Of a stretch of 64,000 nucleotides of DNA, positions 21,501 to 33,145 are shown piece after piece. The number at the start of each line of letters is the position of its first letter. The first letter of the stretch is position 1. A program made the position numbers and the translations under genes. Under the pieces are notes generated by a model. That model had not been told where the DNA came from. It saw only the letters and a program-made list of their open reading frames with translations, and ran no database searches. Source of the stretch: Evernia prunastri (taxonomy: Eukaryota > Ascomycota > Lecanoromycetes > Lecanorales > Parmeliaceae); NCBI GenBank assembly GCA_003184365.1, contig NKYR01000041.1, forward strand, positions 186,001-250,000. Reading direction: 5' to 3'.

Positions 21501-22590
21501 CTTTACATCCCTCAGCTTCGTCCAAATCTCGGCCTCCACACCAACCGTCCTGGCGAGCCTCCTCCCGTCCCTCGTGCTAATTGTCCCCATTGCAATCCCG
21601 ACGAAAGCAACCCAAACCCTTGTAGTGAGCTGCGGGCCCTCGCACACACACGCCGCCAAAAAGAGAAAAAAGAAAAGAGCACAAAACCGCGGTAACTCCT
21701 TCACCCCTGAGCATTGCGATTTCCGCGTCTCGTTGTATTTAAGCTAGACAGTACTGTTCGTACCCTCCGCTGACCGCGAACAGAACAGCCCACAGCGGCT
21801 ATAGGCTATAGCCCTCCGGACTCCCGGTAGCAGCGATGGGCGTCCCACAACACGCGTTACCTTCGTTTGACGGATTCGACCTCGCCTACCGTGCCGCTGG
21901 TGTTGGCTTGCTCCCTGAAAGCCATGAATGATGCCGAAAGCTGAGCCCAAAGGAGGACGAGGATGGCAGCAATATGGCCAAAGAAACGGATCTAGAAGAA
22001 CGAAAGGACGTTTTGGCTTTCGACGGTGAAGTGAGGCGTGCCAGCACGATGAAAACTTGGGGTCTCAGTCAAGCACCTGTCAACCCAGGAGAGAGCGAAT
22101 ACGCAACGATCCCTGTCAGCGATACAACGCGCTTTGAAGAGGCGGACATGAGGAGGTCAAGACATGAACATATGGCACTGGTGGCTCCGGTTGCTCTAGG
22201 TCCGCTTGGGGCCATGATTGCCGATAGTATCATATCTTTTGGGCGTGCTGTGGAATAACGCCATCAACAGGCCCGCTTGCAGGGCGATAGCCTCGATGCA
22301 GCTGACGTGGAAAGAAGTTCGACGACGCACTGACATAATTGAGCGTCTACGGAACATGAGAGCTATTACGTTTCATGTACCAACCAATGAAAGTTCGAAT
22401 CCACTTTATCTGGCAATGGGGAGGCAAAGTAGCGTAGGCGTCACTGATGGATCAGGGAGATATAGGCTAAGGGCCAAAGGATGCAGCATTGCCCTTACAT
22501 AGATGAGGGAGGGGCAGATTCCCAATGTTTGGTCTCGACTGGATTTTCCTGTGCATCTAAACGGGAACGGCAATAAGGGCGATTCATGAA
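18599..22590. other. Four-kilobase gene-poor stretch
   Basis: No gene can be supported. An open frame at 21974-22258 (plus) has an ATG and mild coding character but no recognisable domain; other frames are shorter. A 16-bp tandem repeat lies at 18956-19019. An inverted repeat (AAAGATAAC and GTTATCTTT, 20789-20814) sits next to a B-box-like motif and an A-run near 20750. Confidence 0.45.
18956..19019 (+). repeat. 16-bp tandem repeat, four imperfect units
   Basis: Units at 18956, 18972, 18988 and 19004 follow AGATTCACTGAGTAAG with one to five mismatches each. Confidence 0.9.
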
Positions 22591-23677
22591 TCAGGGCGGT
22601 AGGGAGGAGCCAAAGAATCCGGCATTGTCTATATCTTCATCCATATCAGATGCAGAAAAGCCACTCTTTTCGTCGTCCGTGTGTGCCTTTCTCAAGGTCT
22701 GCTGCTGCTTCAATCCTGCAGCTCTCTTCCTCTCCTGCCTGCTTTTACCATCTTCCCACACCTGCCCACGGCCCTCGTCTCTATTGAAGAGATCTTGTTC
22801 AAACCTCCGTATTCTTTCTCCATTTGTCTTGAACCTTTCATTTGCAATGTTGACTAGTAGCTCCAGGTACTCCTCGCTAACGACGCGGGTGATGTGCTCT
22901 TCAACCTCATCTTCTTGCTCCTGTGCACGATTTGGAATTAGTCCAACTAATGACTCGAAAGCGAGACCAGCTGTCCGTATAGCGACCATAGGATAAGCGT
23001 TAGATTCGTCCAGGTTCTTGAGACTTTGAACGCCGCTTTCTCGAAAGCCGGCGTTAATGGCTGCTGCGAGAATGGGTTGGGCATGGTGTAGAGAAGCGGT
23101 CATGATGTGGAGGATCTACGGTTTCCTCAGCAATTGTGAATTCTGAAAACACTCTTTGAAAGCTAAACATTCTACATACCATGGGCTCAAATTGAAATCT
23201 TACAAGCCGCATCTGATCGGCTTCTCCACTAAGAGCCTGAGCCTGGCTATGCGCTCCCAATGGACCCAAGCCTAGAAGCTCTACCATAACCTCCTTCTCC
23301 ACGCCCCTTTCGGACAGCTGAACGGGCTCATGGCTCACAAACAACCATTTTCCTCCCATTCCTTTTCCCCCGGGCACAGCAGCATGCTCTGACTCCTTCC
23401 CAGACCCCTTACTCGTAGTATTATTGGCATCTCTCCTTTCCTCCTGCTCTTTGCTTGGCTTTCTGCCTTCTAGAAAGACACTCACTCTTCCCGCGCAGGA
23501 ACTTGTAGTCACCACACCCTCCAATGCATTGATGCGACCAATTAGAGACTTGATCACTGCGTCGACGGAGCCTTTCGGGGAGAGATCTGTGTAGGTGGAC
23601 TCGGGGCTGGAGAGGGAGGCAAGAATGTTATTCTTTTTGACCGTGAAAGAGGGAGGGACTTGTGGTTTCTGACGCAT
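22591..23677 (-). CDS. TYW3: tRNA wybutosine-synthesizing protein 3
   Basis: Methyltransferase of the wybutosine pathway, which hypermodifies G37 of phenylalanine tRNA; Tyw3 methylates the N4 position of the tricyclic intermediate. Exons are 23677-23180 and 23115-22591 (64-nt intron, GTATGT donor), about 340 residues. Family blocks visible are a K-x-x-IL-x-SL start followed by SPKGSVDAVI, TTSSCAGRVSVFLEG (the SCSGR-type signature with Cys near residue 62), GGKWLFVSHEPV, LVRFQFEPM, ILHIMTASLHHAQPILAAA and FRESGVQSL. The Ser/Glu/Gly insert between residues 75 and 105 and the charged tail from about residue 290 are fungal-type extensions. The start at 23677 is the first ATG in frame. The gene directly borders the AT-rich island, with only a TTGA microsatellite between. 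Confidence 0.92.
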
Positions 23678-23700
23678 CGTTGACACGCAACTCAGAGAAG

Positions 23701-23726
23701 TTGATTGATTGATTGATTGATTGATT
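23701..23726 (+). repeat. (TTGA)n microsatellite
   Basis: About six and a half uninterrupted copies of TTGA immediately upstream of the TYW3 start, at the edge of the AT-rich island. Confidence 0.95.
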
Positions 23727-24642
23727 ATGTCATACTACCCTGAAGTTAGTTCCTTAGTGGGCCAACTATGCGAGATTACATAATCCGTCTATCAGTCAAT
23801 CCAGTCAATCATATTGTCTCATTAGCAAAAGTGAGGCTATACAAATCGGTGTGAATTCACTTATTATCTCGTTACATATATTCTTATGAAAGAATATTCT
23901 ACTACGCTGAGATTCTTATATCGTAATCGCGTTCTACTTATTAATATTATATCTTTACGAATTCTTCTTCTTATTTCTCATCGAGAGCTCGAAATTATTT
24001 AATGAATTTAGTATTTTATATAAAATTCGTCGCTATGAAGATATAGCGAGATATTGTCAACATATCTTCGTGAGTTATTACTTTTTCTTATATCTTTCTT
24101 CTTTTCGTCGCTTAAAGTTTACTTCTCTACTTTATATATAATCTATATTTATATAGTAAATAACGAGCGATTTATCTAGTCCGTTTATATTCGTATTTAT
24201 CGTTATCGATGTCAGATATTCTTCTATCGAATAGAAAAATTCTAAGATCGATCTTCTCGATACGTATTTATGTGATTAATAACGTCTTAGCACGTTTAAT
24301 TCTAGCGTGTAATCGCATAATTTTGTTAAACGATATAAATTTAATCTTTTTTAGAGCACTATCGCGCGTTTTCTTAATTTATTCTTTGACTTATTATTAA
24401 TAGACGTGTTTTCTAATAGCTATTTTAATCGTTGTTATTATTCTACACTGAATAATTGACAGCGAAGTCGTTTCGTTAGTGTCTCCAAGCCTCGTTCCCT
24501 GACATTTTTCAATACTCTATCGTATATTGTCTTCGTTCTTCAGTCGATAATCTTTTTTATCTTTTCGTCGATTTATTCGTTATTTACAATATCGATTTAA
24601 GTTGATATTCAATATAATTCGATAGAGATTTCTTGTTTTCGA

Positions 24643-24867
24643 TGTCAGAACCGTGCCCAGAGTCAAGTCTAATGGGGGTAAATTGAATAAGACAACTAGA
24701 TAAAGAGCGAATATGTACACAGGAGAAGAGCGCTTAAATACTAGGAAGAATCCCCGCTAGCCTATGTGATAATGAGAATGTGTCAATGACCAATAAATAC
24801 TCTATGTGCCTGACACATAGCCATAAACACTCCCTTTGTACCTGACAGCTAGGGTACGTCCGTAACA
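24643..24867 (-). repeat. F1 LTR (3' LTR of the 24643-26174 element)
   Basis: 225 bp, TG...CA ends in minus orientation (TGTTAC...CTGACA). It contains a TATTTAA-type box, differs at only a few positions from the copy at 25950 and shows no sign of RIP. Confidence 0.9.
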
Positions 24868-25949
24868 CTACCCCCCCCCTCAGGCAAGCGATGCCCCAGC
24901 GCTGTAGATTGGCCTGCGAGTCGTCTGCGTGCAGAAAGAATGAGGATAGTGGCGAGGTCTCGGAGATTTCGGAGACGGCGTGGCCTTTTTGACTTGGCAA
25001 TAGCGTTGTGAGGCCCAGGGTTCTCCGGATATTTGCTGTGATAGTCATTGACTACGTCCTGGGCCCCCTCAAACTCATTATTGTCAGTATTCCACCAAGT
25101 CAGGGTGTCATCATCATCTTTCCACTTGACTTGGTACTGCAATTGGTTGTAATGACGTCGAGAGTCTAGGATATCCTCCACAACCCATTCGTCACCCTTA
25201 GGCGTCTCGATTGGCTTTGCGGGAGGATTCTTCTGGCCCGGGAGCGGATCCCTAGGAGCGAGCGTCAATAGTTTGGGACTGACGACTGGACGGATCTTCA
25301 TTGTGGGAGGGAGTTGGAGTTTGTATGCAGATNAGGCAGCAAATGATTGCAAGGAGTTCCTTGTCATAGATCTGATAGTTGCACTCAGCGGGCGCGAGAT
25401 TCTTGCTGTAGAAGGCGACTGGGTGGAGAACNTGAGAGACTCCTGGAGTTCCGCCATATCAAGTGGAGTAGCCTCATCTTCTGAACTCTCAACACCTTTT
25501 CCTCGTGCCATGTTGTCACTGTCTAGCACACTCGTTTCTTATCCGTTTGAGGTGCCACGAAGACTGGTAATGCTTTGAATGGTGTTCTTTTGAATGGTAA
25601 CAGCTTGATGGGGTGGTTTCTTGACTGCTTAAGGAAGAACGTCCAGGCGGAGTTGGATGCGGAGCGGAGAAAGAAGTCTTTGTTCTTTAATGAAGTTTGT
25701 TCTTTTTGTTAGGGGGGTTGTTTGCACGAATGCTGGGGTGCTTGCACGTATGCAGCAGTACCTCCTCGTAAGGGGTTTTCCTTGTGGTCAACAAGTCCTA
25801 GCCACGAATGGTTCGTTTTGCCCGTAGGTAGGCCACACCCGGATGCCCAATGATCTGACGTCGAAACGTCTTCACAACGGTCCCGATGACAATTTTCTTT
25901 TACTGTTCGCTTGTCAGTACGAACGGAAGGGTGGATGATCTAGTTGTAG

Positions 25950-26174
25950 TGTCAGAACCGTGCCCAGAGTCAAGTCTAATGGGGGTAAATTGAATAAGAC
26001 AACTAGATAAAGAGCGAATATGTACACAGGAGAAGAGCGCTTAAATACTAGGAAGAATCCCCGCTAGCCTATGTGATAATGAGAATGTGTCAATGACCAA
26101 TAAATGCTCTATGTGCCTGACACATAGCCATAAACACTCCCTTTGTACCTGACAGCTAGGGTACGTCCGTAACA
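25950..26174 (-). repeat. F1 LTR (5' LTR of the 24643-26174 element)
   Basis: 225 bp, nearly identical to the copy at 24643 (for example AATAAATGCTC in place of AATAAATACTC). Its outer edge abuts a truncated F3 LTR at 26175. Confidence 0.9.
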
Positions 26175-26342
26175 AGGAGCGCATGCCCCCGTGTTTCTGA
26201 TTTTCCTTCCTTAAGAATTAGTCTTACCATCTAGATATATATACTATATATATATATATATATATATATACTCTACTAAGTTCACATTGCTACACAACCC
26301 TAGCCTGGCTTCTATACTTCTATTATATAAGCCAGTCTAACA
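26175..26342 (-). repeat. Truncated F3 LTR in inverted orientation
   Basis: Matches the first two thirds of the F3 LTRs at 33146 and 34527 in reverse orientation, ending in the terminal TGTTAG at 26342. It is cut off exactly at the F1 LTR border and has an expanded TA run at about 26236-26270. Confidence 0.85.
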
Positions 26343-26779
26343 AATTTTTAGTAAGTCGAAGCACTCTTATCAAGTGCAAAATAAATAAATAACAACTCGA
26401 TATATTACTATATCGTCTATTTTGTATTTTATAAACTATAAAATAATTAATTTTATATTAAGCGATATTTTTATATTTTTTATTTCATTGTGAAAGAAGA
26501 CAATCCGCCGCTTATATTGAGTCTTTCGACTTTAATTGATAAAAATATAAGAATTGATGTAAATATACGAACTTAACGTTTTGATATCGATTCGCATTCG
26601 CATAAAGTACTTTAATTCCAAGATTTCGCTAATATATTAAAGAGAGAGAAGTTTATTTACGCTCTAATCGTTACAAGTATTGTCGATAACTCTATAAGAG
26701 ATTATCAAGTTGATAATACTTAAGCAGATATATTACATAATCAAAATATAGATGCTACCTTAAATCTATTAGAGAAATT

Positions 26780-29589
26780 ACGAAAATATAAAAATATATT
26801 CTTAATAGAAAAAGCGAGACGTCTTTCGTCGCATAAAGAATATAATTATGTCATCGAAATTATAACGAAATTATCTTTTAATCTATTATATAATCTTTCT
26901 AATATCGAGTTAGCGACGCTAAGAACTTATTTAGACGACATCTTAGCGAAGAGTTAAATTTAATATTCTATAAATTCAACGAAAGCACTTATACTCTTTA
27001 TATCAAAGAAAAATTAATAATTTACGCTTATATATCGATTATCGAGATCTGAATAAGATAACGATCAAAAATTGTTATTTTTTATCATTGATTAGTAAGA
27101 CTTTAAATCGTTTAAATAAAGCAGTGATGTTTTTTAAGTTAAATTTAAAGAATATATATGATCGCATTCGAATTCGCAAAGACGATAAGTGAAAGACTGC
27201 GTTTCGTACGCGATACGATTACTTCGAGTATTTAATTATGTCATTTGAACTAATCAATATCTCTGCAACTTTTTAGATCTACATTAATAAGACGTTAACA
27301 GATCTAATAAATAATTTCTGTGTCGTTTATTTTGATGATATTTTGATTTATTCAAATTCAAAAGCGAAATATATAAATTATATTAAGCAAGTGCTTGAGA
27401 GACTTAAACGTTTTAATCTATATGTGAGCTTGAAGAAGTGTGAATTCTTTACTATCAAAGTCGAATTTTTGAACTTCGTAATATTTATCGAAGACGTAAC
27501 GATAAATAAACGTAGAATAGAAGCAATTTAGAAATGATCAAAATCAAAATCTTATCAGAAGATTCAAATTTTTTTAGACTTTATGAACTTCTATCGAAGA
27601 TTTATTCATCATTACTCTCAAATTGTTAAATTACTTATAAACTTATTGAAGAGTAGTATAAAGAAAATTAAGATAGAATTTTTTAACTAATTCGTTGAGA
27701 CAGAAAAAACGCTTTATAATCTTCGCGTAGTTTTCACGTAGATATCTCTCTTACGTTACTTTAACTCGAAATTATCGATTAGAATAAAAACAGACTCTTC
27801 GAATTTTGTCTTAATTGATATTTTAACACAACTTTAAGAGAATAACAAATAGTAATATTTAATGATCTTTCACTTTAGAAAGATAATCGATATCGAGCGA
27901 AACTACGAAACGCATAATTAGAAATTACTCGCAATTATAACGACGTTTAAATACTAACGTTACTATCTCGAAAGAAGTTTTTATTCTATAGAAGTACTTA
28001 TAAATTACAATAATCTTAAATATTTTATGAGACTGATTAATTTGATTAAATGATAGATTAGATAAATCATAAAGTTGTTAATGTTTGATTTCTTTATCAC
28101 GTATAGATCGAGTATGTTAGGAGTGTACCTAGGTGGTTGACCAAAATTCTATTGATGAGGAAGGAACTTGCTATCTCTAGGAACTATGGTACATATAGTG
28201 GGAGAGTGTGCCAAGACCCTAGCCCATAGGGCTACTTGCCAAGTGCCTGCTTGACACACTCGTAACAGAGTAAGATAAACTCAATCGATACGTCGTCAAG
28301 ACGTTTAGATTATAAAAACGAGAATAAGTCGATAAATCGATTATTATCTACGTTATAACAAAAGCTTACATCGATAGAAAGTCTAATAAGTTTTATATTT
28401 TCTATTACTCGAACAGTATATAAATAAGATAAGAAATATAAGTATATAAGTCGCAGTTATATCAATGAGTACTCTTTTGCAGTGAATAGTTTAAATATAA
28501 ATACTCAGCACTATTTAAAAGCTGATAAAGAGAAAGAAGTAATTAATTAAAAAACTACTTTTATAAATTTAATAACAGTCGCAATTCAAGAAACTCATCT
28601 TAATGTTATATATTCTTGGAGATTTAAAAAATCTTCAACTGCGAAAGTAGAGAGCTTAAGCGAGACGCTTACTCAGAGTATACGCAACGTAGCTATCGTG
28701 TAACTTAATTCTATTATTAAAACTATTGATTGCAAATAACTCGTCTCACGCTTAATCGCTTAAATTCTAAAAATTAACGAAACGATATACGATTTAAGTA
28801 GCAAATTCATCTTCGAGCTTTTTAAAGCACTTTAGCTAAAAGATTCTTATATTTAATAGCGAAGAGAAGATTAAATATAGAATAAGTAAACGAAAGACGT
28901 CGAAGCTTAAACGTGAAATAGTCAAAGATTGTTGAGATATAATAATAAATTGTATATCTCGAAAGAGACTTCTATTCGTGAAGAACTATTGAAACGTTAT
29001 TATAATAATTCTCTTGCAGAACATTTTAAAGTAGATAAGACTCTAAAATTGATAAGTCGAGAATACTATTAAGATAATATTAAGATAGATATAAAATTAT
29101 ATGTAAATTTATATAACATCTGTCAAAGAAAAAAGATAAAATATAATCGTTCTTATAATAAGTTAAGTGCGCTTTCTCAATTAAGTAAGTCGTAAAAAGA
29201 AATTACAATGAATTTTATTACGAATCTTTCATCAAGTAGACGTAAAGAACACGTCTATAATGCGATTCTTATAATTGTCGATAGATATATCAAAATGATT
29301 AGATATCTATTAATCACCAAGAAAATCAATATCTTGAAGCTTGAAGAGCTACTAATGTAGAAAGTGTTTCTACGTTTTGATATTTCTAAAGATATTGTCA
29401 TAAATCGTAAATCTATATTTATAAGGGCGTTTTAATCTCAAATCTATTATTAAATAAAGATAAAACGTAGATTAAGCACTGTCTTTTATTCTTAAACGAA
29501 CGATCAAACAGAGCGACAGAATTAAATCTTGAAATACTATCTTCGAGTGTATTACAACGAAAATTAGAATAATTAAATCGAACTTCTAT
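26780..29589 (+). pseudogene. RIP-destroyed Ty3/gypsy pol, relic A
   Basis: Degenerate translation across frames keeps the order of a gypsy pol. A protease/RT linker lies near 26820; RT blocks follow from about 27022, with the catalytic VVYFDDILIYSNS at 27325-27365, and RNase H/tether sequence to about 28110. Integrase starts near 28980 with a zinc-finger-like stretch and continues with NFITNLSS, VDRYIKMIRYL and a further block to about 29420, ending in sequence near 29580. Many in-frame stops from CpA-to-TpA changes make it non-functional. A solo LTR (28115-28267) interrupts it and reading resumes on the other side. It stops at the F1 LTR at 29590. Confidence 0.8.
28115..28267. repeat. Solo LTR, family F4, with 5-bp target duplication
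   Basis: 153 bp beginning TGTTAGGAG and ending CGTAACA, flanked on both sides by GAGTA (28110-28114 and 28268-28272). It is GC-richer than its surroundings and inserted in the tether/RNase H part of pol relic A. Confidence 0.85.
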
Positions 29590-29812
29590 TGTCAGAACCG
29601 TGCCCAGAGTCAAGTCTAATGGGGGTAAATTAAATAAGACAACTAGATAAGGAGGAAATATGTACAGAAGAAGAGCGCTTAAATACTAGGAAGAATCCCC
29701 GCTAGCCTATGTGATAATGAGAATGTGTCAATGACCAATAAATACTCTATGTGCCTGACACATAGCCATAAACACTCCCTTTGTACCTGACAGCTAGGGT
29801 ACGTCCGTAACA
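29590..29812 (-). repeat. F1 LTR at the junction of two different pol relics
   Basis: 223 bp, a slightly diverged copy of the F1 LTR. Flanks TCTAT and ACGAT are not a target duplication. Sequence to its left is the end of integrase of relic A; sequence to its right starts inside RNase H of another element. Confidence 0.88.
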
Positions 29813-30731
29813 ACGATCGAAGCTCGAATATATCGAAATATCTATCAAAATCTTCACTAATCATAAGAGTCTCATATATTTTGCTGAGAAACGAGATTTA
29901 AGTCGTCGACAAACTCGTTATTTGAATATACTATTAGAATTTAATATTAAAATTATCTATCGATCGAGTTTTTAAAACGTTAAGACTGACGCTCTAACTC
30001 GCATAACGAAATATAAATTCTCTACTTTGAATAACGAGAGACTTCAGTATTAGCATAAAACAATTTTTATTTCTAATCGTCTCGAGCTAAACGAAACGAA
30101 ACTATTTATTTATAATATTTAGAGCTTATTTTTCATCGAGTGACTGATATAAATAAGTCTAACGAATTATGCTTTAAAATTCGTAACGTTATTGTCCACG
30201 AAATAACAAAATTTCGAGAAATTACTTTAAATCGATACTCGATATAGAATAACGTTCTCTTTCATAAAAATCGCTTATAAATTTCTAAAACATATTATTT
30301 AGAGCTTATTCGCGAAATATACGATTAATCTATCTCCAAGTATTTTAAAGTAGCTCGTATATACGAATTACTTAAACGCGAGTATTATTAACAAGATATA
30401 AAGACTAACGTAATTATATACGTTCGCAATTACTACGTCTATTAAAGAGTTTAAATATCGCGTTATAAATTAAATAAACTTTTAAAGCTCTTATTCATAT
30501 CACAAAAAAGATAACAAGATATTATCATAAACTTCGTTATCGACTTATCTCTATCGAACGATTTTAACGTAATTTATATCTTCGTCGATCGATATATTAA
30601 AGAGCGTTATTATATATCTTACGCGACTAACGAAGAAGAAATTATCGCTGAGACTATCATATGAATATTAATTAAGAATGTTTTTCGTCTTTACGAACTG
30701 TCTATCTTTATAATATTCGATCGAGAATTAT
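29813..30731 (+). pseudogene. RIP-destroyed Ty3/gypsy pol, relic B (RNase H to integrase)
   Basis: Begins within RNase H (FTNHKSLIYFAEK, LSRRQTRYLNILLEFNIKII) and continues through the linker to the integrase core near 30560-30720 (SNDFNVIYIFVDRYIK, EEEIIAETI, then an FDRE block). Stops occur throughout. Residue patterns differ from relic A, so this is a second gypsy lineage. The reading is cut by the F2 LTR at 30732. Confidence 0.75.
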
Positions 30732-30916
30732 TGTCATGGTGTGGATCTCAGTCTAGCCAGGTTAATCTATGCGATAGCCGACGATCTAGGCGACAGCCCC
30801 TTAAGGGCTGCTCGCATCCCCCGTTCTTTCTTGTTTCCTGATCTTTCGTCTTGGCCTTTACCTTAGTCCTAGCCATAGAGAATGAGATTCCTCTTATCAA
30901 GCCTCGTTCCCTGACA
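30732..30916 (+). repeat. F2 LTR (5')
   Basis: 185 bp, TG...CA, inserted into the integrase core of pol relic B. Confidence 0.85.
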
Positions 30917-32500
30917 TTACGAAAGATCGAACAACCGGTTTAACGCTTCTACGCGTAGAAAACCAAACCTCGCAAGATGCTGGAATCCTTTCAGGTCTCG
31001 ACGCTGGTATCCTTTCTCCAGGTCTTGATGCTGGAATCCTTCAGGTCTTGAAAACCCAGTCCCGCCAACGATTCGATCTCTTTATTGAGCATTTCGTGTC
31101 TCACCTTCCGTGCCTCGCCTTCCGCGCCTCGCCTTCCGCGTCTCTCGTCCAGCACGACAATAAACTGCATCCGTGCCTCGCTTTCCGTGTCTCGCCTTCC
31201 GTGCCTTCGCTCCTCGTCCTCGCCTCTTTCTCGCCCTCGCTCTCGCCCTCGCTCTCGCCCTCGCTCTGACACTTGTGTCAAAAACCTCTGGTTCTCGCCC
31301 TGGCACTTATGTCAACTCTCGTGCCTCGTCCTTTGCTCCTCCGTCTCCTCCCCGGAAATCACGTCAAATTTTTTCGTCCCTCGCGTCCGTTCGGTCCTAC
31401 ACTATCGGGCTTCAAGAGGGGGAGGGGGCTTTCTTTTTTGTGGCTGGGGACCAGCCACCTAAAAGGGGGGATACTATGGGGAGTGAGGAGAGTAGCATAC
31501 CTCCTCCTATACCGAAGGGAATGTCGGTATCCATGCTGCGATGAGTATGGTCCCATAGGCATATGCGATAGCATGCTAGTATGTCGGTATCTATACTACG
31601 AAGAGTGTAGCCTACNCTCGCCTTCCGCGCCTCGCCTTCCGCGTCTCTCGTCCAGCACGACAATAAACTGCATCCGTGCCTCGCTTTCCGTGTCTCGCCT
31701 TCCGTGCCTTCGCTCCGACCGCTCGCCTGATCCAGTTCGACTATCGTACGTTGCAGCAGCAGCTGAACTACGTAATCCCGCTTCAGATCTCGCCAAGTCT
31801 TCCTATCTCGCCCGCCTCGTCTGGGCCAAATGCCAGCCCTCGTCAAGTCCAGCCTCATTCTCCCGTGCCTCGTCCTTCCGTCCTCGCTCCTGTTCCGCCT
31901 GATCTAGTTCGACCATCGTTCGTTGCAGCTTAGCTGTGGCTGCGTAATCTCGCTTCCTGATCTCGCCTAGTCCTTCGCTCCTCGTCCTCGCCTCTTTCTC
32001 GCCCTCGCTCTCGCCCTCGCTCTGACACTTGTGTCAAAAACCTCTGGTTCTCGCCCTGGCACTTATGTCAACTCTCGTGCCTCGTCCTTTGCTCCTCCGT
32101 CTCCTCCCCGGAAATCACGTCAAATTTTTTCGTCCCTCGCGTCCGTTCGGTCCTACACTATCGGGCTTCAAGAGGGGGAGGGGGCTTTCTTTTTTGTGGC
32201 TGGGGACCAGCCACCTAAAAGGGGGGATACTATGGGGAGTGAGGAGAGTAGCATACCTCCTCCTATACCGAAGGGAATGTCGGTATCCATGCTGCGATGA
32301 GTATGGTCCCATAGGCATATGCGATAGCATGCTAGTATGTCGGTATCTATACTACGAAGAGTGTAGCCTACATACGTACATGCGGTAGCCGCAAAGGATA
32401 CTCGTCGGCCATTTGACCAAGACCCTAGATACGTATGTATCTATGGTCTGTGAAAGGGTCGAACCTGACAAGAATTTTTTTTTGGATTTCTTTCTTCTAG

Positions 32501-32537
32501 CCTTCGCCTTCGCCTTCGCCTTCGCCTTCGCCTTCGT
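32501..32537 (+). repeat. (CTTCGC)n hexamer repeat
   Basis: About six units here; the homologous position in the second F2 copy (33484-33508) has about four, accounting exactly for the 12-bp length difference between the two copies. Confidence 0.85.
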
Positions 32538-32755
32538 CTCCGGTCTCGCCTCGCGTTCGTCCTTCGTCTAATCCTCCTCTCGCCCGCCTAATCTTCGCCT
32601 GTGTCTCGTCCAGTTTTCGCCTTTCTCGCCTCGCTTGCTCGCCGCGCTTAGTCTTCGCCCCCGCCCTCGCCTTGTCTCCGCCTTCGTCTTTACCTTCGCC
32701 TTGTCTACATCCTTTGTCTGCTTCGCAGGAGCTCAGCCTTTGAAGGGGGAGCTAC

Positions 32756-32940
32756 TGTCATGGTGTGGATCTCAGTCTAGTCAGGTTAATCTATGCGATA
32801 GCCGACGATCTAGGCGACAGCCCCTTAAGGGCTGCTCGCATCCCCCGTTCTTTCTTGTTTCCTCATCTTTCGTCTTGGAATTCTACCTAGTCCTAGCCAT
32901 AGAGAATGAGAATCCTTCTACCAAGCCTCGTTCCCTGACA
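32756..32940 (+). repeat. F2 LTR (3')
   Basis: 185 bp, same ends as the copy at 30732. It carries a small substitution block near 32880 compared with the other two copies. Confidence 0.88.
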
Positions 32941-33145
32941 ATATAGATAGTTATAATAATTTTATTCTCATTGACGAATACGTAATAATCGTTTTTTAGA
33001 TAAGTGAAGTCGATGAATTTCAGCAAGATTCGAAGTGTTTTATATTATTTATGAACTAATTACTTGAGATCGTATAATACTCTTCGCAATCGATATATAT
33101 AAGACTAATTATCGTTAGTAAAAGTATATAGCTATTGTGAGGTAG

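Larger units (their letters stand above)
24643..26174 (-). mobile_element. Ty3/gypsy chromovirus-type element (family F1), collapsed in assembly
   Basis: Two direct 225-bp LTRs bound an internal region of only 1.1 kb. Read on the minus strand it contains, in order: a gag-like start at the ATG at 25511; a single N at 25432; 98 bases encoding an RNase H-type piece (AFYSKNLAPAECNYQIYDKE) from 25431 to 25334; a second N at 25333; then a chromodomain (DEWVVEDILDSRR, YQVKWK, about 25210-25040). A polypurine tract (GAGGGGGGGG) directly precedes the 3' LTR. The order gag, RNase H, chromodomain is that of a chromovirus, so the single Ns almost certainly stand for missing sequence. Flanks TTCGA and AGGAG do not match, so there is no target duplication for the pair. 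Confidence 0.8.
30732..32940 (+). mobile_element. Short non-coding LTR element, family F2
   Basis: Two direct 185-bp LTRs (30732-30916 and 32756-32940), TGTCATGGTG...CCCTGACA, enclose about 1.8 kb without pol domains. A polypurine tract (TGAAGGGGGAGC) precedes the right LTR, so the element reads on the plus strand. The interior is C/T-rich with CTCGCC and TTCGCC short repeats and an internal duplication of about 400 bp (31204-31615 and 31972-32371). A single N at 31616 again marks a collapsed join. This looks like a TRIM/LARD-type non-autonomous element, though coding sequence could be hidden in the N. No matching target duplication is seen (ATTAT and ATATA). Confidence 0.75.

Noticed and set aside
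24209..24400. 63-codon open frame in the island
   Set aside because: AT-rich chance frame inside RIP-mutated DNA; no domain.
31048..31902. Several Arg/Ser/Leu-rich frames on both strands of the F2 interior
   Set aside because: Products of CTCGCC/TTCGCC repeats that are open in all frames; they cross an N and have no domain.
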